Assembly: GCF_033958435.1 (NCBI RefSeq)
Contig: NC_134138.1
Span: forward strand, 30,596,598 to 30,660,597
DNA from: Carettochelys insculpta
Lineage: Eukaryota; Chordata; Testudines; Carettochelyidae
Direction of reading: 5' to 3'
Length of the DNA: 64,000 nucleotides
How positions within the stretch are numbered: position 1 is the stretch's first letter; each line of letters begins with the position of its first letter. The position numbers and the translations under genes are program-made. Of the stretch, positions 31,079 through 42,765 are shown in pieces. The notes below the pieces were generated by a model. That model was not told where the DNA came from and did not search any database. It worked only from the letters and a program-made list of their open reading frames with translations.

Positions 31079-31334
31079 AGGCCGTTTCTACACAGGCCAC
31101 TTCCTTCAGAAGTGCCATGCTAATACAGGGAGAGAGAGATGCTAATGAGGCACGGATGCAAATTCCCTGTGCCTCATTAGCATAACTTCACGTGATTTGG
31201 AGTCCAGAAGACCGTTCTTCCAGACTCCAAAACACCGTGTAGAGGTGCGGCCACCAGGGGGGCTTCCAGAAGGAAGTCCTTCTTCTGGAGGCCCCTTCTT
31301 CCCGAAGGAAGTGGCCTGTGTAGAAACCGCCCCT
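31079..31334. mobile_element. Harbinger-type MITE (256 bp)
   Basis: The ends AGGCCGTTTCTACACAGGCC and its inverse (GGCCTGTGTAGAAACCGCCCCT) are near-identical inverted repeats extending to CCACTTCCTTC. GTC flanks both sides, a 3-bp duplication. The interior has a second inverted pair, TGCTAATGAGGCAC and GTGCCTCATTAGCA, around an ATGCAAAT octamer. Non-coding. Confidence 0.75.
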
Positions 31335-31374
31335 GTCTCCTGATACCCTAAGAGCCAAAAAGCCTGAAAGAGTG

Positions 31375-31475
31375 TGGCGAGAAAAGGTGGTGACATAACA
31401 TCTTTTACTGGACCAGTTTCTGTTGGTGAGAGACACGAGCTTGGGGAACACTTTCAGGCTTGTGATAAGGGTCTG
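31375..31475. repeat. Interspersed repeat fragment, family unassigned
   Basis: GTGACATAACATCTTTTACT then GGACCAGTTTCTGTTGGTGA resembles a segment repeated widely in sauropsid genomes. I cannot assign it securely. Confidence 0.4.
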
Positions 31476-31837
31476 AGATTTGGGACTATAATCCTGGCAG
31501 ATGGCATTTCACATCTGGAGACAAATAATTACAGGCAGCTTTCCCTTTCTTCCTACCCATCTCTTGTCCATTCTCTTGATGATCAAGTGTAAATTCAGAA
31601 AGCCGTGTATATTTCAGTTTGTGTTAAACTACTTTTTTAATAATGAACAATAGTAAAACCTCATATGAGCTGAATACTTACTGCAGTAACATCTACTTGG
31701 CAGACATAGTTTTCAAGTATCTACCTTAATATTTTTGCATAAATTACATAAAGAGGATTACTTGGTTCCCAAAAAGCAATGTTAGCCTTCACCTGTAAGC
31801 TTTTCATAAGAATTTGTTTCCTGTCTAGATTAAAGTA

Positions 31838-31970
31838 ATTGATAATCCCCATTTTACAGATGGAGAAACTGAGGTAGAGAGTGCAGAAGCATGTTGTCCA
31901 AAGGCATACAATAGAGAGTATAGAACTCAAGTCTCCTGACTCCTCCTAGTCCTATGCCCTTTCTAAAGAT
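31838..31970 (-). mobile_element. MIR SINE
   Basis: CCCCATTTTACAGATGGAGA followed by AACTGAGGTAGAGAG, then a TTGTCCAAAGGCA-like and CAAGTCTCCTGACTCC-like order, is the inverted core and 3' part of MIR, an ancient amniote tRNA-derived SINE. Its divergence fits great age. Confidence 0.75.
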
Positions 31971-34039
31971 TCTTCCCACATGAGTCTGTGAAAGTGCTTT
32001 TTCAGCACCTCCAACCCCAAATCAAATCAAAGTAACAGGGGTCTCCATCACAATCTTGGTCACACAGAGGTATACGCAGGAAGAGGGAAACATCATTGCA
32101 GAAGGAGAGACAGTTCCATAGTGGGGAAAGGAGGAATAGTGGCTGATGAGGCATGGGTTGGCCCTTCCCAAATAGTGCAAATGCCACATAATATTTCTTA
32201 TACACACTTTCCCCGCATTCCCTGATGAATCTTTGAAGTAAAAAAATCAATTGCGCATTCCATTCATTGCAATGATGTCTTTTAAGTAGAGCTGAATGCA
32301 ATGTTTTTATGTTTTTGTCCTATGGTTGAGAATAGCACCTTCTAAATAGTAAGGGTCTTTATTAATAATTTTCTCTTTTAGAGACTGTATAGAATTCTAG
32401 ATTTCTGTGCAAAGGTGAGGCTCTTCCACAGATGTCTTTCCTTAGATGATATGTCTCCAATGTCTGGCGTTTGAACCTGACAAAATTTAGGTGTTTAACA
32501 AACTCGCCTTTATTGACAGTTACCTGTATGGATTTACTGCCTCATATCAGCTGAGTGAGTGACATGGTGGGGGCCATATATTCTGCTGTACAGGGTCACT
32601 AAAACAATTTCACTAAGTTTCTTTCACTAAGTTTTATGTTTGTGTTTGACTAAGTATGGATTTCTGTGGTGCATTGTACAATAAGATTTTATTTAATTTG
32701 TTTCATAGGCATGCTTAATGGGGGGGAGGGGAGCGTGTACACACATTTACTTTAAACCCTTGTACTCCAGGTGGAATATAGTCATCTACAAGTCTCCTCC
32801 TTTTCACTCCATCTCAGGACAGAGTGAAGTTTACACACTCGAAAATCAGTTTCTATTGGTCCATTTTTATAAAGGATGTAAGAATAACAACTGGCATAAG
32901 ATGTGTGAGATAACTGTGGAAAGATTGGTCCTGTAGTTGGAACATACTTACCACTTCATGTCTCAGTTCACATCTGTTTAAGTTATCTGTTTTCAGCATT
33001 TTGTTTCCCTGGCAATGTGAGCAAACACTGTATTACTACAACTTCTAACAGTAACTCCCTGTTTCAACATCCTGCTAAATTTTAACTGGCCCCAGAGAGA
33101 TCCCATAAAATCATTATCTGTAACTAGTCATATTTCATGTGGACACTATCTGCAAAATAATTACTTATTTGTGATACCCACATGCCTCTCGAGACCATTA
33201 GTGTGCATGCCCCCATAGGCACTTGCTTCTGATAGTAGCCAGTTAGAATACTTTGGGTAATATAAACTCTATAAAAAGCTGAAAATACAAACACTCGTTG
33301 GTCATGGCAGTTATAATATCATACTGTTAAAATGTGCTAGGCCCCCCGCCTCCCTGTTTCCTATGCCCAAAAGCAACAAATCGGCAAAGGCAAAAATAAT
33401 TTCAGTGTAGGGACACCTTTGCTGCTGCTGTGTAGTTGAAACTTTTACCCCCTCTTCCCTTCACCCCCAAAGAGATTTGAAAACTTGAATAGAAAATACA
33501 CAGTGGGATGAAACTAATTACAAGGTCCTCCGCTGGGTGACCAGGAGACCACTTAGAGTGAATTGTCCAGTAGCGTGCATGATACTTTGAGACAATGATG
33601 ACCTCACAGCATAGACTATGTTGTGCTTGGTACACAAGTTGCTTTAAGATGTAACTGTGTTTCCTGGCTGTTGTAGGAACAATTTATGCCTTAAAAGGGC
33701 TATGTTGTGGGTGGGGGATGGGGCAGGGGTGAACAAGGGGTGGGGTTCCCTTAAATTTATGCCACTAGCATATCTGCTGATTGTTTTCAGTTGGAATACA
33801 CAACACATAAGGAACCTTTTGGAGAGGTGAAGCCTGTAGAGAAAATGTATCATAGTCATATAGGCAGAATAGACGAATGGTGGCTCTGTGGTTCTGACAT
33901 AGAAACACTTAACTAAAAACTAGTAATAATGTATTTCAGTAGAGGGAAGAAAATGGAGTCTGTGTGACTGAGTAGCATGGAGCCAAGTACAGCTGAGCAT
34001 TGTTCATTCCAAAGCTAGCAAGCCTTCTTCCAATGGGGA
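31971..34039. other. Intronic stretch, nothing recognised
   Basis: AT-rich sequence without a protein-like frame, RNA gene or clear repeat. Confidence 0.45.
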
Positions 34040-34275
34040 TAGGTCTACACTAGGAGAAAATCAACATAAGATACACAACTCCAGCCACAGATGGAGGTCA
34101 ATGGGAAAAATGCACCCGCCAACTTCACTTAGTCCTCATGATCCCATGGAGTCCCAGGGTTGATGGGAAAGTGATGAGCAGTTGACTTAGTTCATCCCTA
34201 CTAGACCTACTAAATTGACCCCCAGAAAATCAATCTCCACAGCATCCATCTCCAGTTAAGTAAAGACATAAAATG
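34040..34275. mobile_element. Decayed MITE-like repeat
   Basis: GGTCTACACTAGGAG followed by ACATAAGATACACAACTCCA and a partly inverted second half (GACCTACTAAATTGACC) fits a sauropsid MITE family with GGTCTACACT ends. The right terminus is lost. Confidence 0.4.
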
Positions 34276-34377
34276 CAGACCAATGGTATCCATTTTTCCA
34301 TGCTCCTATTGTGTATGAAAGCTGTCACAATAGGCACAATAGTAAAAGGTAATTTGCAGGGGGAGGGGAGAAGTTAA

Positions 34378-35110
34378 AAACATAAGAATGGCCATCCTGG
34401 TTCAGACCAATGGTCTGCCTAGCCCGATATCTTTTCTCCAGCAGTGGCCAGTACCAGACCTTCTGGGGGAGTGTACAAAACAGTTTTAAGGAGAACTATC
34501 TTAGTCTTCCCCCTCATGGCTTCTGACAGTCACAGGTGCAGGAACACCAAGAACATGGGGTTGCATCCCTAACCATCTTAGCTGATAGCCACTGATGGAT
34601 CAGTCCTCTGCAAACTTGTCTAGTTTAGCTTCAAATCCAGTTATACTTTTGGCTGTCACAATATCCCATGAGAATGATTTCCACACATTAATTGCATGCT
34701 GTGTAAAAAGTGGTTCCTTTTGTTGGTATTAAATTTGCTGCTTGTTAATTTTAATAATAATAATTGTTAATCTGGTGACCTGTTTTTTGTATTGTGGGAG
34801 AAGGTAAAGAAGATTTCCGTACTCACTATTCATTTTTTCCACAACATGCATGCTCTGTCGTATTCCTCTGTTAATCATCTCTCTTCTCTGCTGAGCAGCC
34901 CTAATATTTTTAGTGTTCCCTCATACAGAAGCTATTTCATACCTTTGATCACTTTCATTGCCCTTCTCTAAACATCTTTCAGTTCCACCTTTTGAGGTGG
35001 GGTTACCAGAGCTGGCCATTATATTAGAAGTCTAGGTACACCCTGTATTTATATAGTGGTATTGTGTTTTCTGCCATATTTTTATTCCTTTCCTAATAGT
35101 TTCTAACACT
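34378..35110 (-). mobile_element. CR1 LINE tail (same 3' end as the full-length CR1)
   Basis: It starts on + with AAACATAAGAATGGCCATCC TGG, the inverse of the 3' end of the CR1 at 23720-23751, and continues with TTCAGACCAATGGTCTGCC. The next 600 bp follow the CR1 3' UTR and end of ORF2 in inverse order, strongly decayed, with no open frame. Confidence 0.8.
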
Positions 35111-35838
35111 TAGTCTTGTGGACCTATGCTATGCACTGAACAGAAATTCTCAGAACTGTCTATGACTGTCCAGTCTTTCTTGAGTCCTGACAACTAGGTG
35201 AGAACTAACATAATATATGTTCAGTTTGGCTTATTTTTTCCAATATGCGTTACTTTGACCTGTCAGACTTGAATTTCTTCTGTCGCTTTGTTGCTCAGTT
35301 GTTGTCAGATCATAGTTAGTAATTCAGCAATGTCATGTTCTAGTTCCTTCACAGAACTGTTGGGTGAAACCTATCGTGTCCTGCTATGATAGCTTGAAAA
35401 TTCAGCTTCATAAATGGGGTGATGGGGAGTGGAAGGGAAGGTAATAAGTGTTAGACTTCATTTGTCTGGATAAGCTTGTGGGTCACAGAAGCTAAATTGG
35501 ACCTACCTATGCTTGCTGCTTCCATATGGTCTGCAGTTTGGAATGTTGAATTTGGCTGATTGGAAGCAGTTCTGTCTGTTAATGACTAAAGGGCAAATGA
35601 AGTCTCCAAAACTACCAAGTACAGCTTCGTAGCCTAATTACTTTTATGAAGCCCTGAACATTTAACTGAGCCATCCAGAGACCCAGGAAGATTGCATAGG
35701 GCTAACAGTGACTTTCTGTCCAAGCATTTAGAACACAGCTATTGTGTTGAAGCTGTTATCACAAATATGTCACGCTGTTGTTTGGGTACATTTGGCCTGG
35801 GTCTGGAATACTGCAGGTGATCGAAGGTGGGAAGTGGC
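35111..35838. other. Intronic stretch, nothing recognised
   Basis: Unique-looking sequence up to the left end of DIRS 2. Confidence 0.4.
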
Positions 35839-36018
35839 TTTCTTCTTCAAGTGGTCCCTGTGGGTGCTCCACAGTAGGTGTTGGGCACACCCTGGCGCCG
35901 CAGATCGGAATTCTTCTAGCAGTTTCCTCTGGATCGCACACGTGCCAATGTGCGCCGCTCCCTCGCGCGCCCTCGGTTATGTGCGCGATCCGGTCCGTGC
36001 CAGTTCCTTCTCAACCGC
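35839..36018 (+). repeat. DIRS 2 left inverted terminal repeat
   Basis: It starts TTTCTTCTTCAAGTGGTCCC and pairs with about 41750-41915 in reverse complement, with more mismatches than in DIRS 1. A-rich sequence follows (36110-36170). Confidence 0.85.
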
Positions 36019-36314
36019 CAACGGCTGCAGACGGAATCCGCTCCGGCTCTAACGCCTGAGACAGATAAGACAGTTAATTCTACTTGTTAGCTTGTTTTTA
36101 CTATTATACAAAAAAAAAAAAGCAAAAAAAGAGTGAAAAAAAATAAAAAAATAAAATAGTAACTAAGCAAGAGAGAAGAGGAATGGAGGGGAGAGGAGCA
36201 GACAAAGAAGGCTGGTTAAGCCGTCCGCTACCCTAAAGGCTGTAAATGTTATTTGTTTGAAGAACGCAGTGATTAGCGGCTAAGTACCCTATTAACAGTT
36301 AAAGACTCACCGGG

Positions 36315-38574
36315 ATGTCTTCCTCGAGGTTTAAGAAGTGTGAGTCATGCCGTGAGGCTGTGCTGGCCTCTGATGGGCATAGTAAGTGCATTTGTTGCCT
36401 GGGGGAGTCCCATGTTACCCAGAAGTGTTCGCACTGCGCTAAGCTTACAGCCAGGGCCAGGAAGGACAGGGAGATGAGGCTCAAAATGATCTTGTTTGAT
36501 AAGGCCCTTCAGCCCGAGCCCCTGGAGAAGCCTCACACAGAAGGGCCCTCTGGGTCGCACAAAAGGAAGGCGGCTTCTTTGACCCCCTCTGTGCAAAAGA
36601 AGAAGAAACTCTCCCTGGCTTGATCCTTGCCGGCGGTTTCAGCGAGCAGGACAAGCAGAACGCAGAGCCCTGAACCGCGGGCCACTGAAAGTGGCAGCGC
36701 GGTCGCGCACGTGGCCGGGGCCGGGCCTCCAACTATTCAACAGTAGGCACCGAGGGCGCTGCAGGCGCCAATGCGGCAAGTGCCGGAATTGGCGGCACCG
36801 CCTCATGTGGCACCAGCTTTCACAGCGCCGACGGCGCAAGGGCACCCAGCAAGGGGCCAAACAGCGCCGGAGGAAGCTACCCGCTCAGCACCGCATATGA
36901 CGGCACCGAGCGCGGCACTGACAGCGGGGCCGAGATCCCCAGAGCGGAAGGGGGCGGCACCCACCCTGCAGGGGCGGGGGAAGGCTGGGGCTAAAACCCG
37001 GCACCTCAGTCCATCTCCAGACATTGCTGCGATGCCATTATCACCCAGCCCCCCCCCCCCCCCCCCCCCCCGAGATACACGCCGCGTCGCCGGGTGGCAA
37101 CTCCACCGGCCTGTTTCAGACCCCCCTCCCTGTTCCTCCAACCACCTTCACCTTGGCTCAGGCCACCTTCACCCTTTTCAGGCATGGATCCCTACGAGTA
37201 CTATCACAAACCAGCTTCACCATTATCAATGTCCTCACGGAGATCCCGCTCTCCCAGACGTCATAGGTCCACACTCCGATCGTGGTCCAGGTCTCCATCA
37301 CCGGGCCCTTGCCCGTGTTGTTATGGCCGTCCTCATCATACTGAACACCAACATCGGAGGTCTAGATCCAGGGGCAGATCTCCACCTCCTCGCCAGGACC
37401 CCTGTATACACTCTCGCTCTGGGAGATGAACGCAGTTGTCCCAAGGGGAAATAGGTCCAGAGTCCTGAGACTTTCCTTCACAGGCCACGAAGGAGCAAAT
37501 ATACCAGCGAACTCAGGAACCAGAGGAGTTGGAGGAGGCTTATCCAAGCGGCACCTCCTCATCCTCCCCAGATGAGGCAGTTGTCCCCGGGGACATCTCC
37601 CCTCCGGATGACCTTAGGCAATTCCAAGAGCTGTTCAAAAGAGTACATACACGCAGGACATTCAAATAGCAGAGGTGCAGGAGAAGCATCATAAACTCCT
37701 GAAAAATTTGAGACCTCCGGCTTCATCTAAAATCGCTATCCCACTGGACGAAGCCATTATGGAATCAGCCACTAACATATGGCAGACTCTGGCCTCTATC
37801 CCGCCTACGAATAAAAAGGCGGATAAGAAATACTTCGTCCCAGCCAAGGGCATGGAATTCCTGTTTAGCCACCCACAGCCCAATTCTTTGGTGGTCAAAT
37901 CGTCCCAACAGAGGTCAAAGACGCCTCACTATAAATCAGGGGGGTCAGATAAAGATGCTAAGAAGTTGAAACTGTTCGGCAGAAAGGTCTACTCCTCCTC
38001 TACCTTATTACTGAGAGTGGCAAACTACGCGGCACATTTATCAAACCATTACTTTGACAGTTACTCCAGACTTACCTCTCTCATGGATTTCCTCCCAGAG
38101 GACAAGAAGCCAGTGTTAAAGGCAATCGTCCAGGAGGGCTACACAGCCTCGCGAACGGGAGTTCAGGTTGCCCTGGACGTGGCGGACACAGCGGCACGCT
38201 CAACAGCCGCACCAGTGGTAATGCGTAGGGAATCCTGGCTCCAGACGTCTGGTATCCCCAGAGATCTACAGGTGAAGATCGTAGATCTTCCCTTCGACAC
38301 GCAAAAGCTGTTTGCGGAATCAACCGACTCGGCCCTCCACTCTAGCAAAGATTCGAGGGCCACACTTAAGACCTTGGGTATCTACACTCCTCCATATAAG
38401 AAAAAGAAATTCTATCCCCAGCAAAGACGCTACGCTTACCAACCACAACACGCACAATGTCAGCGAGGCTATGACCAAGGGCGCCATCAACAGCAGCAAC
38501 AGTACAGGGCCCCCAGGCGACGCTCTCAACAAATTCGCACAACCTTGGGGCAAGCCCAGAGGCAGCAAGTTTGA
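36315..38574 (+). pseudogene. DIRS 2 gag-like gene, frameshifted
   Basis: ATG 36315 opens a 102-codon frame with the same cysteine cluster as DIRS 1 (CESC ... CICC ... CSHC) and a basic, lysine-rich follow-up, stopped by TGA at 36621. The Pro-rich middle is split among frames and contains a run of 23 C at 37049-37071, a likely slippage site. The C-terminal part (37675-38574) is open for 299 codons: KHHKLLKNLRPPASSKIAIP, FLFSHPQPNSLVVKSS, DVADTAARSTAAPVVMRRES, ending in a Gln-rich and Arg-rich tail. Confidence 0.78.
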
Positions 38575-38575
38575 T

Positions 38576-40444
38576 GGGTATGTCAAGGACTACACTATCA
38601 ACACCATCTCTCAGTGCTACTCTCACCCCATGTTCCATCATCGCCTCAAACCGTTCTACTCCCAATGGCAGAACATCACAACAGACAAATGGGTGCTGGA
38701 AATTATAGCCACAGGTTACACGATCCCCTTCCAGTCACTACCACCGCCAAAACCTCCCACCCGGCCTCTTCTCAGGGACCCTTCTCACGAGGCGAGGCTG
38801 AAGCAGGAGGTAGATCACCTTATGTTCATAGGGGTGGTGGAAAGAGTACTGGAACAATTCCAAGGAAAAGGTTTTTACTCACAATGCTTCCTAACAGAGA
38901 AGAAAACAGGAGGCTGGAGGTCGATTTTGGACCTACAGGGCCTCAACCGATACTTGCGCAAGCAGCGCTTCTGAATGATTACAGTTGCCTCCATACTTAC
39001 AGCACTGGACGATGGAGACTGGTTTGCAGCCTTCGACTTACAAGACGCTTACTTTCATATAACAATCCACCTGGCACACAGACGCTTCCTCCGCTTCACG
39101 GTCGGCGGGGAGCATTTCTAATACAGGGTTCTTCCATTCGGCCTATCCTCGGCACCCAGAGTCTTTACCAAAACCCTGGCAGTGGTATCAGCTTACCTGC
39201 ACAGGCAGGGTGTGTTTATTTTCCCATATCTGGATGACTGCCTACTGAAAGGGGCCTCAAAGGCAGAGGTCCTACGCATGATACACGTCACCGCGAACAC
39301 GTTTACTTCGCTGGGCCTAGTTATCAACCTCGCAAAGTCAAAGACCGAACCCACGCAAGATATAGAATTCATAGGGGCACGCATAAGCTCTATTGTATCA
39401 AGAGTATACCTGTCCGACGCCCACTTCCGCCCCATCATATCTTTGGTACAAGTCATGATGTACAGCCCCGCGGTGCCAATCCTAACATGTCTGCAACTGT
39501 TGGGGCACATGGCAGCCGCCACGTTTGTGGTACAGAGTGCCAGGGTACACATGCAAAGCCTGCAGCATTGGCTGGCGAGCGTTTACAGACCAGCATCCCA
39601 TACCATCCACAGGGTAGTATCGCCCACGACGGAGGTACGGAAGTCATTAGCATCATGGGCAGATCCCAAGAACCTGCTAGTGGGAGTGCCCTTCCACCAA
39701 CCACAAATTTCTATTTTTCTTACAACTGATGCCTCCCACATAGGATGGGGAGCGCACATTGGCAGCAAGGTGACGCAAGGGCGATAGTCCCCCGCGGAAC
39801 AGACACTGCACATAAACATACTGGAGCTCAGAGCAGTGTTCAATGCGTGCAGACATTTTCGGAAATACCTGCACGGCAAAGTAGTCGGGATCAATACCAA
39901 CAATATCTCCACCATGTTTTACATCAACCGACAAGCGGGGGCACAGTCCCGTGCGCTATGCGCAGAAGCAGTTCGATTGTGGAACTGGTGCATTGCCAAC
40001 AACATAACATTGAAAGCCTCATACTTGCCCGGCGTCCACAACGTGAAGGCAGATCACCTGAGCAGGTGCTTTGCACTCATGCACGAGTGGCAGATCCACT
40101 CCGACCTGCTCCGATGCATATTTCGCACCTGGGGGTTTCCCGAAGTCAATTTTTTTGCCACCCAACGCAACAAGAAATGCCCTCAGTACTGCTCCAGAGC
40201 AGGAATAGGGCGGGGGTCCCTGGGGGACGCCTTCATGATCTCATGGAAGGGCCCTCTGCTCTACGCATTTCCCCCCACAACACTTATCCACAAGGTTCTG
40301 CAGAAAGCCAGAAGGGAGAGAGCTCGCATGATACTCATAGTTCCAACTTGGGACCGACAACAATGGTTTCCCCTGCTTCTGCGCATGTCAGATCATCCAC
40401 CACTTCCCCTACCGGTAGCGCCAAACTTACTCACGCAGGGTTAG
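38576..40444 (+). pseudogene. DIRS 2 RT/RNase H/Dam-like gene, disrupted
   Basis: The RT begins near 38760 (LKQEVDHLMFIGVVERVLEQ, TGGWRSILDLQGLNRYL). A TGA at 38972 breaks it, then DGDWFAAFDLQDAYFHI follows, a TAA at about 39120, and VLPFGLSSAP-type motif B. A clear YLDD stands in FIFPYLDDCLLKG (about 39230). RNase H: LTTDASHIGWGAHIG, LELRAVFNACRHFR, NTNNISTMFYINRQAG (the motif Asp is Asn here), VHNVKADHLSR. Downstream, WGFPEVNFFATQRNKKCPQY to TLIHKVLQKA and ILIVPTWDRQQWFPLLL resembles the Dam-like adenine methyltransferase domain known from DIRS elements. It copies element RNA when intact; several stops make this copy dead. Confidence 0.83.
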
Positions 40445-41543
40445 GGGTCCGTAGTGCACCCGCACCCTCAGGGACTCTGCCTACAAGCCTGGTTAATCCA
40501 TGGCTCAGCGCCTTAGAGAGCATGTGTACGGAGGGAGTAAGGCAAGTCTTAGAGTGTAGCCGAAGGACCTCCACCAGGAGGACTTATGAACAGAAATGGA
40601 CACGAGTTACCGCCTGGTGCTCTTCCAAGCAGTTAGCTCCTCTTGACGTCCCTATAACTGTAATTCTGGAATACCTGCTGGACCTCAAACAAGACAGGCT
40701 CTCTCTATCCTCACTAAAGGTCCACCTCGCAGCTATGTCAGCTTTTCGGCACAAAGAGGAAGGGCCCACCGTATTCGCCCATCCTATCGTCACAAGGTTC
40801 CTGAAGGGGCTGGTAAACCTGTACCCCCCTCGAAAACTGCTACCGCCGTCATGGAGTTGGACTTGGTACTCCACACGCTATCAGGACCACCTTTTGAACC
40901 ATTAGCCATGGTACTCCTCTGACTACTTACCATGAAAGCGACCTTCCTTCTTGCGATTATGCCAGCCCGCAGGGTGAGCAAGCTCGCAGCAGTGATGGCA
41001 ACGCCGCCCTGCACAGTATTCTCGAAGGAAGCGGTGATCTTACGGTTACACCCAGCCTTCGTTCTGAAAGTTTCCTCGGAGTTTCACATTAATGAACCAA
41101 TAGTATTACCCTCGTTTTACCCGAAGCCTCACAGCTCCAGCAAGGAGGCACGCCTGCATCTCCTAGATGTGAGGAGGGCGTTGGCCTTTTACATAGACAG
41201 AACTAAGCCCTTCCGGAAAACGGACAGGCTTCTGGTGTCTCTCGCTCCCAGGTCGAAAGGGGAAGGCGTCTTTTCCCAGAGAATTTCAAATCACATTTTC
41301 CCCTGCATAAAACTGTGCTACAAGCGCCGAAAGACCCCTTTGCTAGCTCCACCCAGGGCTTACTCCACCAGAGCGGTGGCAGCATCAACGGCCTTCTTCA
41401 AGGGAATCGCGTTGAAAGACATTTGCAGAGCGGCGACTTGGTCATCTTACGACACCTTCGCCAAGCATTATGCCCTGCATCGGGTGTTCGATGAGGATAC
41501 CCGTCTGTCGACAGCAATCCTCTCACGGGCAAGCTGCACATGA
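40330..41543 (+). pseudogene. DIRS 2 tyrosine recombinase, one frameshift
   Basis: The recombinase reading frame overlaps the end of the RT gene in another frame, as is normal for DIRS. The N-terminal half is open to 40905 (CSRRTSTRRTYEQKWTRVTA, FAHPIVTRFLKGLVNLYPPR). A base change and a stop at about 40860-40920 separate it from the open C-terminal half (to 41543): PARRVSKLAAV (catalytic Arg), AYSTRAVAAS (YxxR where the family has HxxR) and TFAKHYALHRV (Tyr nucleophile about 41469). The His-to-Tyr change would by itself weaken catalysis. Confidence 0.85.
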
Positions 41544-41585
41544 ATCGAGTGCCCATCTCCTTACTTGGGGTTACTGCTGGGTAGT

Positions 41586-41688
41586 CACCTACTGTCGAGC
41601 ACCCACGGGGACCACTCGAAGAAGAAAGAGAACTTACTCACTTGTAGTAACGATGGTTCTTCGAGATGTGTCCCTGTGGGTTCTCCTC
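41586..41688. repeat. DIRS 2 internal complementary region
   Basis: 41586-41627 is complementary to the left terminus (35839 on) and 41628-41688 to the right terminus (to 41954), again joined back to back, but with mismatches on both sides. Confidence 0.85.
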
Positions 41689-41749
41689 TATCCGCCTGTC
41701 CTCCCCACTTCGGATCTCTGTCCGGTGTTTTTCAGGAGCATCCGGGGCG

Positions 41750-41954
41750 GTTGGTCAAGGAACTGGCGGGGACCGGATCGCGCACATGACTGAGGGCGCG
41801 CGAGGGAGCGCTGCGCATCAGCGCATGCGCGATCCAGAGGAAACTGCTTGAAGAATTCCGATCTGTGGCGCCGGGGCGAGCCCGACACCTACTGTGGAGC
41901 ACCCACGGGGACACATCTCGAAGGATCATAGTTACTACAAGTGAGTAACTTCTC
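41750..41954 (+). repeat. DIRS 2 right inverted terminal repeat
   Basis: It pairs with the left repeat to about 41915 and ends GTTACTACAAGTGAGTAACT TCTC. The terminal hairpin seen in DIRS 1 is only partly kept. Confidence 0.85.
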
Positions 41955-42321
41955 TTTACGGAGCTATGTGAGGGAGCCGTCCCACAACTCCAGCTGAAGC
42001 TCCCTCTTAACTACTAAGTATGGATGTCCAGAAAGCTTGGATCATTAGATGCTTGGATATTATGGTGATGGAAGCCAAATAACTACTAGCTCAATATGTG
42101 GCTATACCAGGACTGGACTTTAACTAGCAGTAACTTCCCCTCTCCAATTTGCTTATTTTAAAGAAAAAGGGTAAAACAGACAGGGTGGTAAGTAGCAGAC
42201 TTTCTAGTGGACAAGTCTTTAAACAATAAATGAACAGCGGTCAAGTGACTTCTAATGCATTTGAGTTTTACAATATTTTTCTTGTGAACTTTAGGAATAA
42301 CAAATTATTCTTGTATTTCAG

Positions 42322-42442
42322 TAATCACCTGGGGAAGAGTCTGCAATTGCTGATGGACAGAGTGGATGAAATGAGCCAGGATATAGTTAAATACAACACT
42401 TACCTGAGAAACGTAAGCAAGCAGCAGCAGCAGAAACACCAG
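42322..42442 (+). CDS. EIF3H: EIF3H coding exon
   Basis: It completes the split serine and reads [20 protein letters not shown], then [20 protein letters not shown]: the helical C-terminal region with the Gln-rich stretch typical of EIF3H. The acceptor is TTGTATTTCAG and the donor is CAG|GTTGGT. The preceding intron is 30.3 kb long and mostly transposable elements. Confidence 0.97.
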
Positions 42443-42596
42443 GTTGGTAACTGAGAGAAGCTGAATTAAAGCCCTTCCTCCTTTCTTCTCCACCACTCTT
42501 CCACACAGAATGAGGATGAAGCATCATGTAATGCAATGTTTAATACCAAACTAACCTTTAGAAGCTCCCTGCATATCACCTGCTGCATAGAGTGCC

Positions 42597-42765
42597 CAGA
42601 TTCTCTAAACTGGCGGTCAAACCCTTCAAGGGGCCATGAGCTGTCAGCCTCCAGCATGTATAATGATATCAAGTATATTTTTAAAGTGTTTTAATATAAG
42701 GAAGGTCACACTCAAAGGCTTGTTGTGTGAAAGGGGTCACTAACTCAAAAGTTTGAGAACCGCTG
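42597..42765. mobile_element. hAT-like MITE remnant
   Basis: CAGATTCTCTAAACTGG and the inverse CAAAAGTTTGAGAACCGCTG form imperfect inverted ends of the CAGNGGTTCTCAAAC hAT type. The flanks show no 8-bp duplication, so the ends have decayed. Confidence 0.5.

Larger units (their letters stand above)
35839..41954 (+). mobile_element. DIRS retrotransposon 2
   Basis: A second DIRS copy of 6.1 kb with the same order: inverted terminal repeat, gag-like gene, RT/RNase H with a Dam-like domain, tyrosine recombinase, internal complementary region, inverted terminal repeat. It differs from DIRS 1 throughout, including in the repeats, so the copies inserted independently. It is flanked left by GGC and right by TTTACGG; the left end itself starts TTT, so the TTT is again shared, as for DIRS 1. 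It lies sense to EIF3H and ends 368 bp before the exon at 42322. Confidence 0.93.

Noticed and set aside
42230..42454. Upstream extension of the exon at 42322 as coding
   Set aside because: The polypyrimidine tract and CAG acceptor precede 42322, and similarity to EIF3H starts exactly there.
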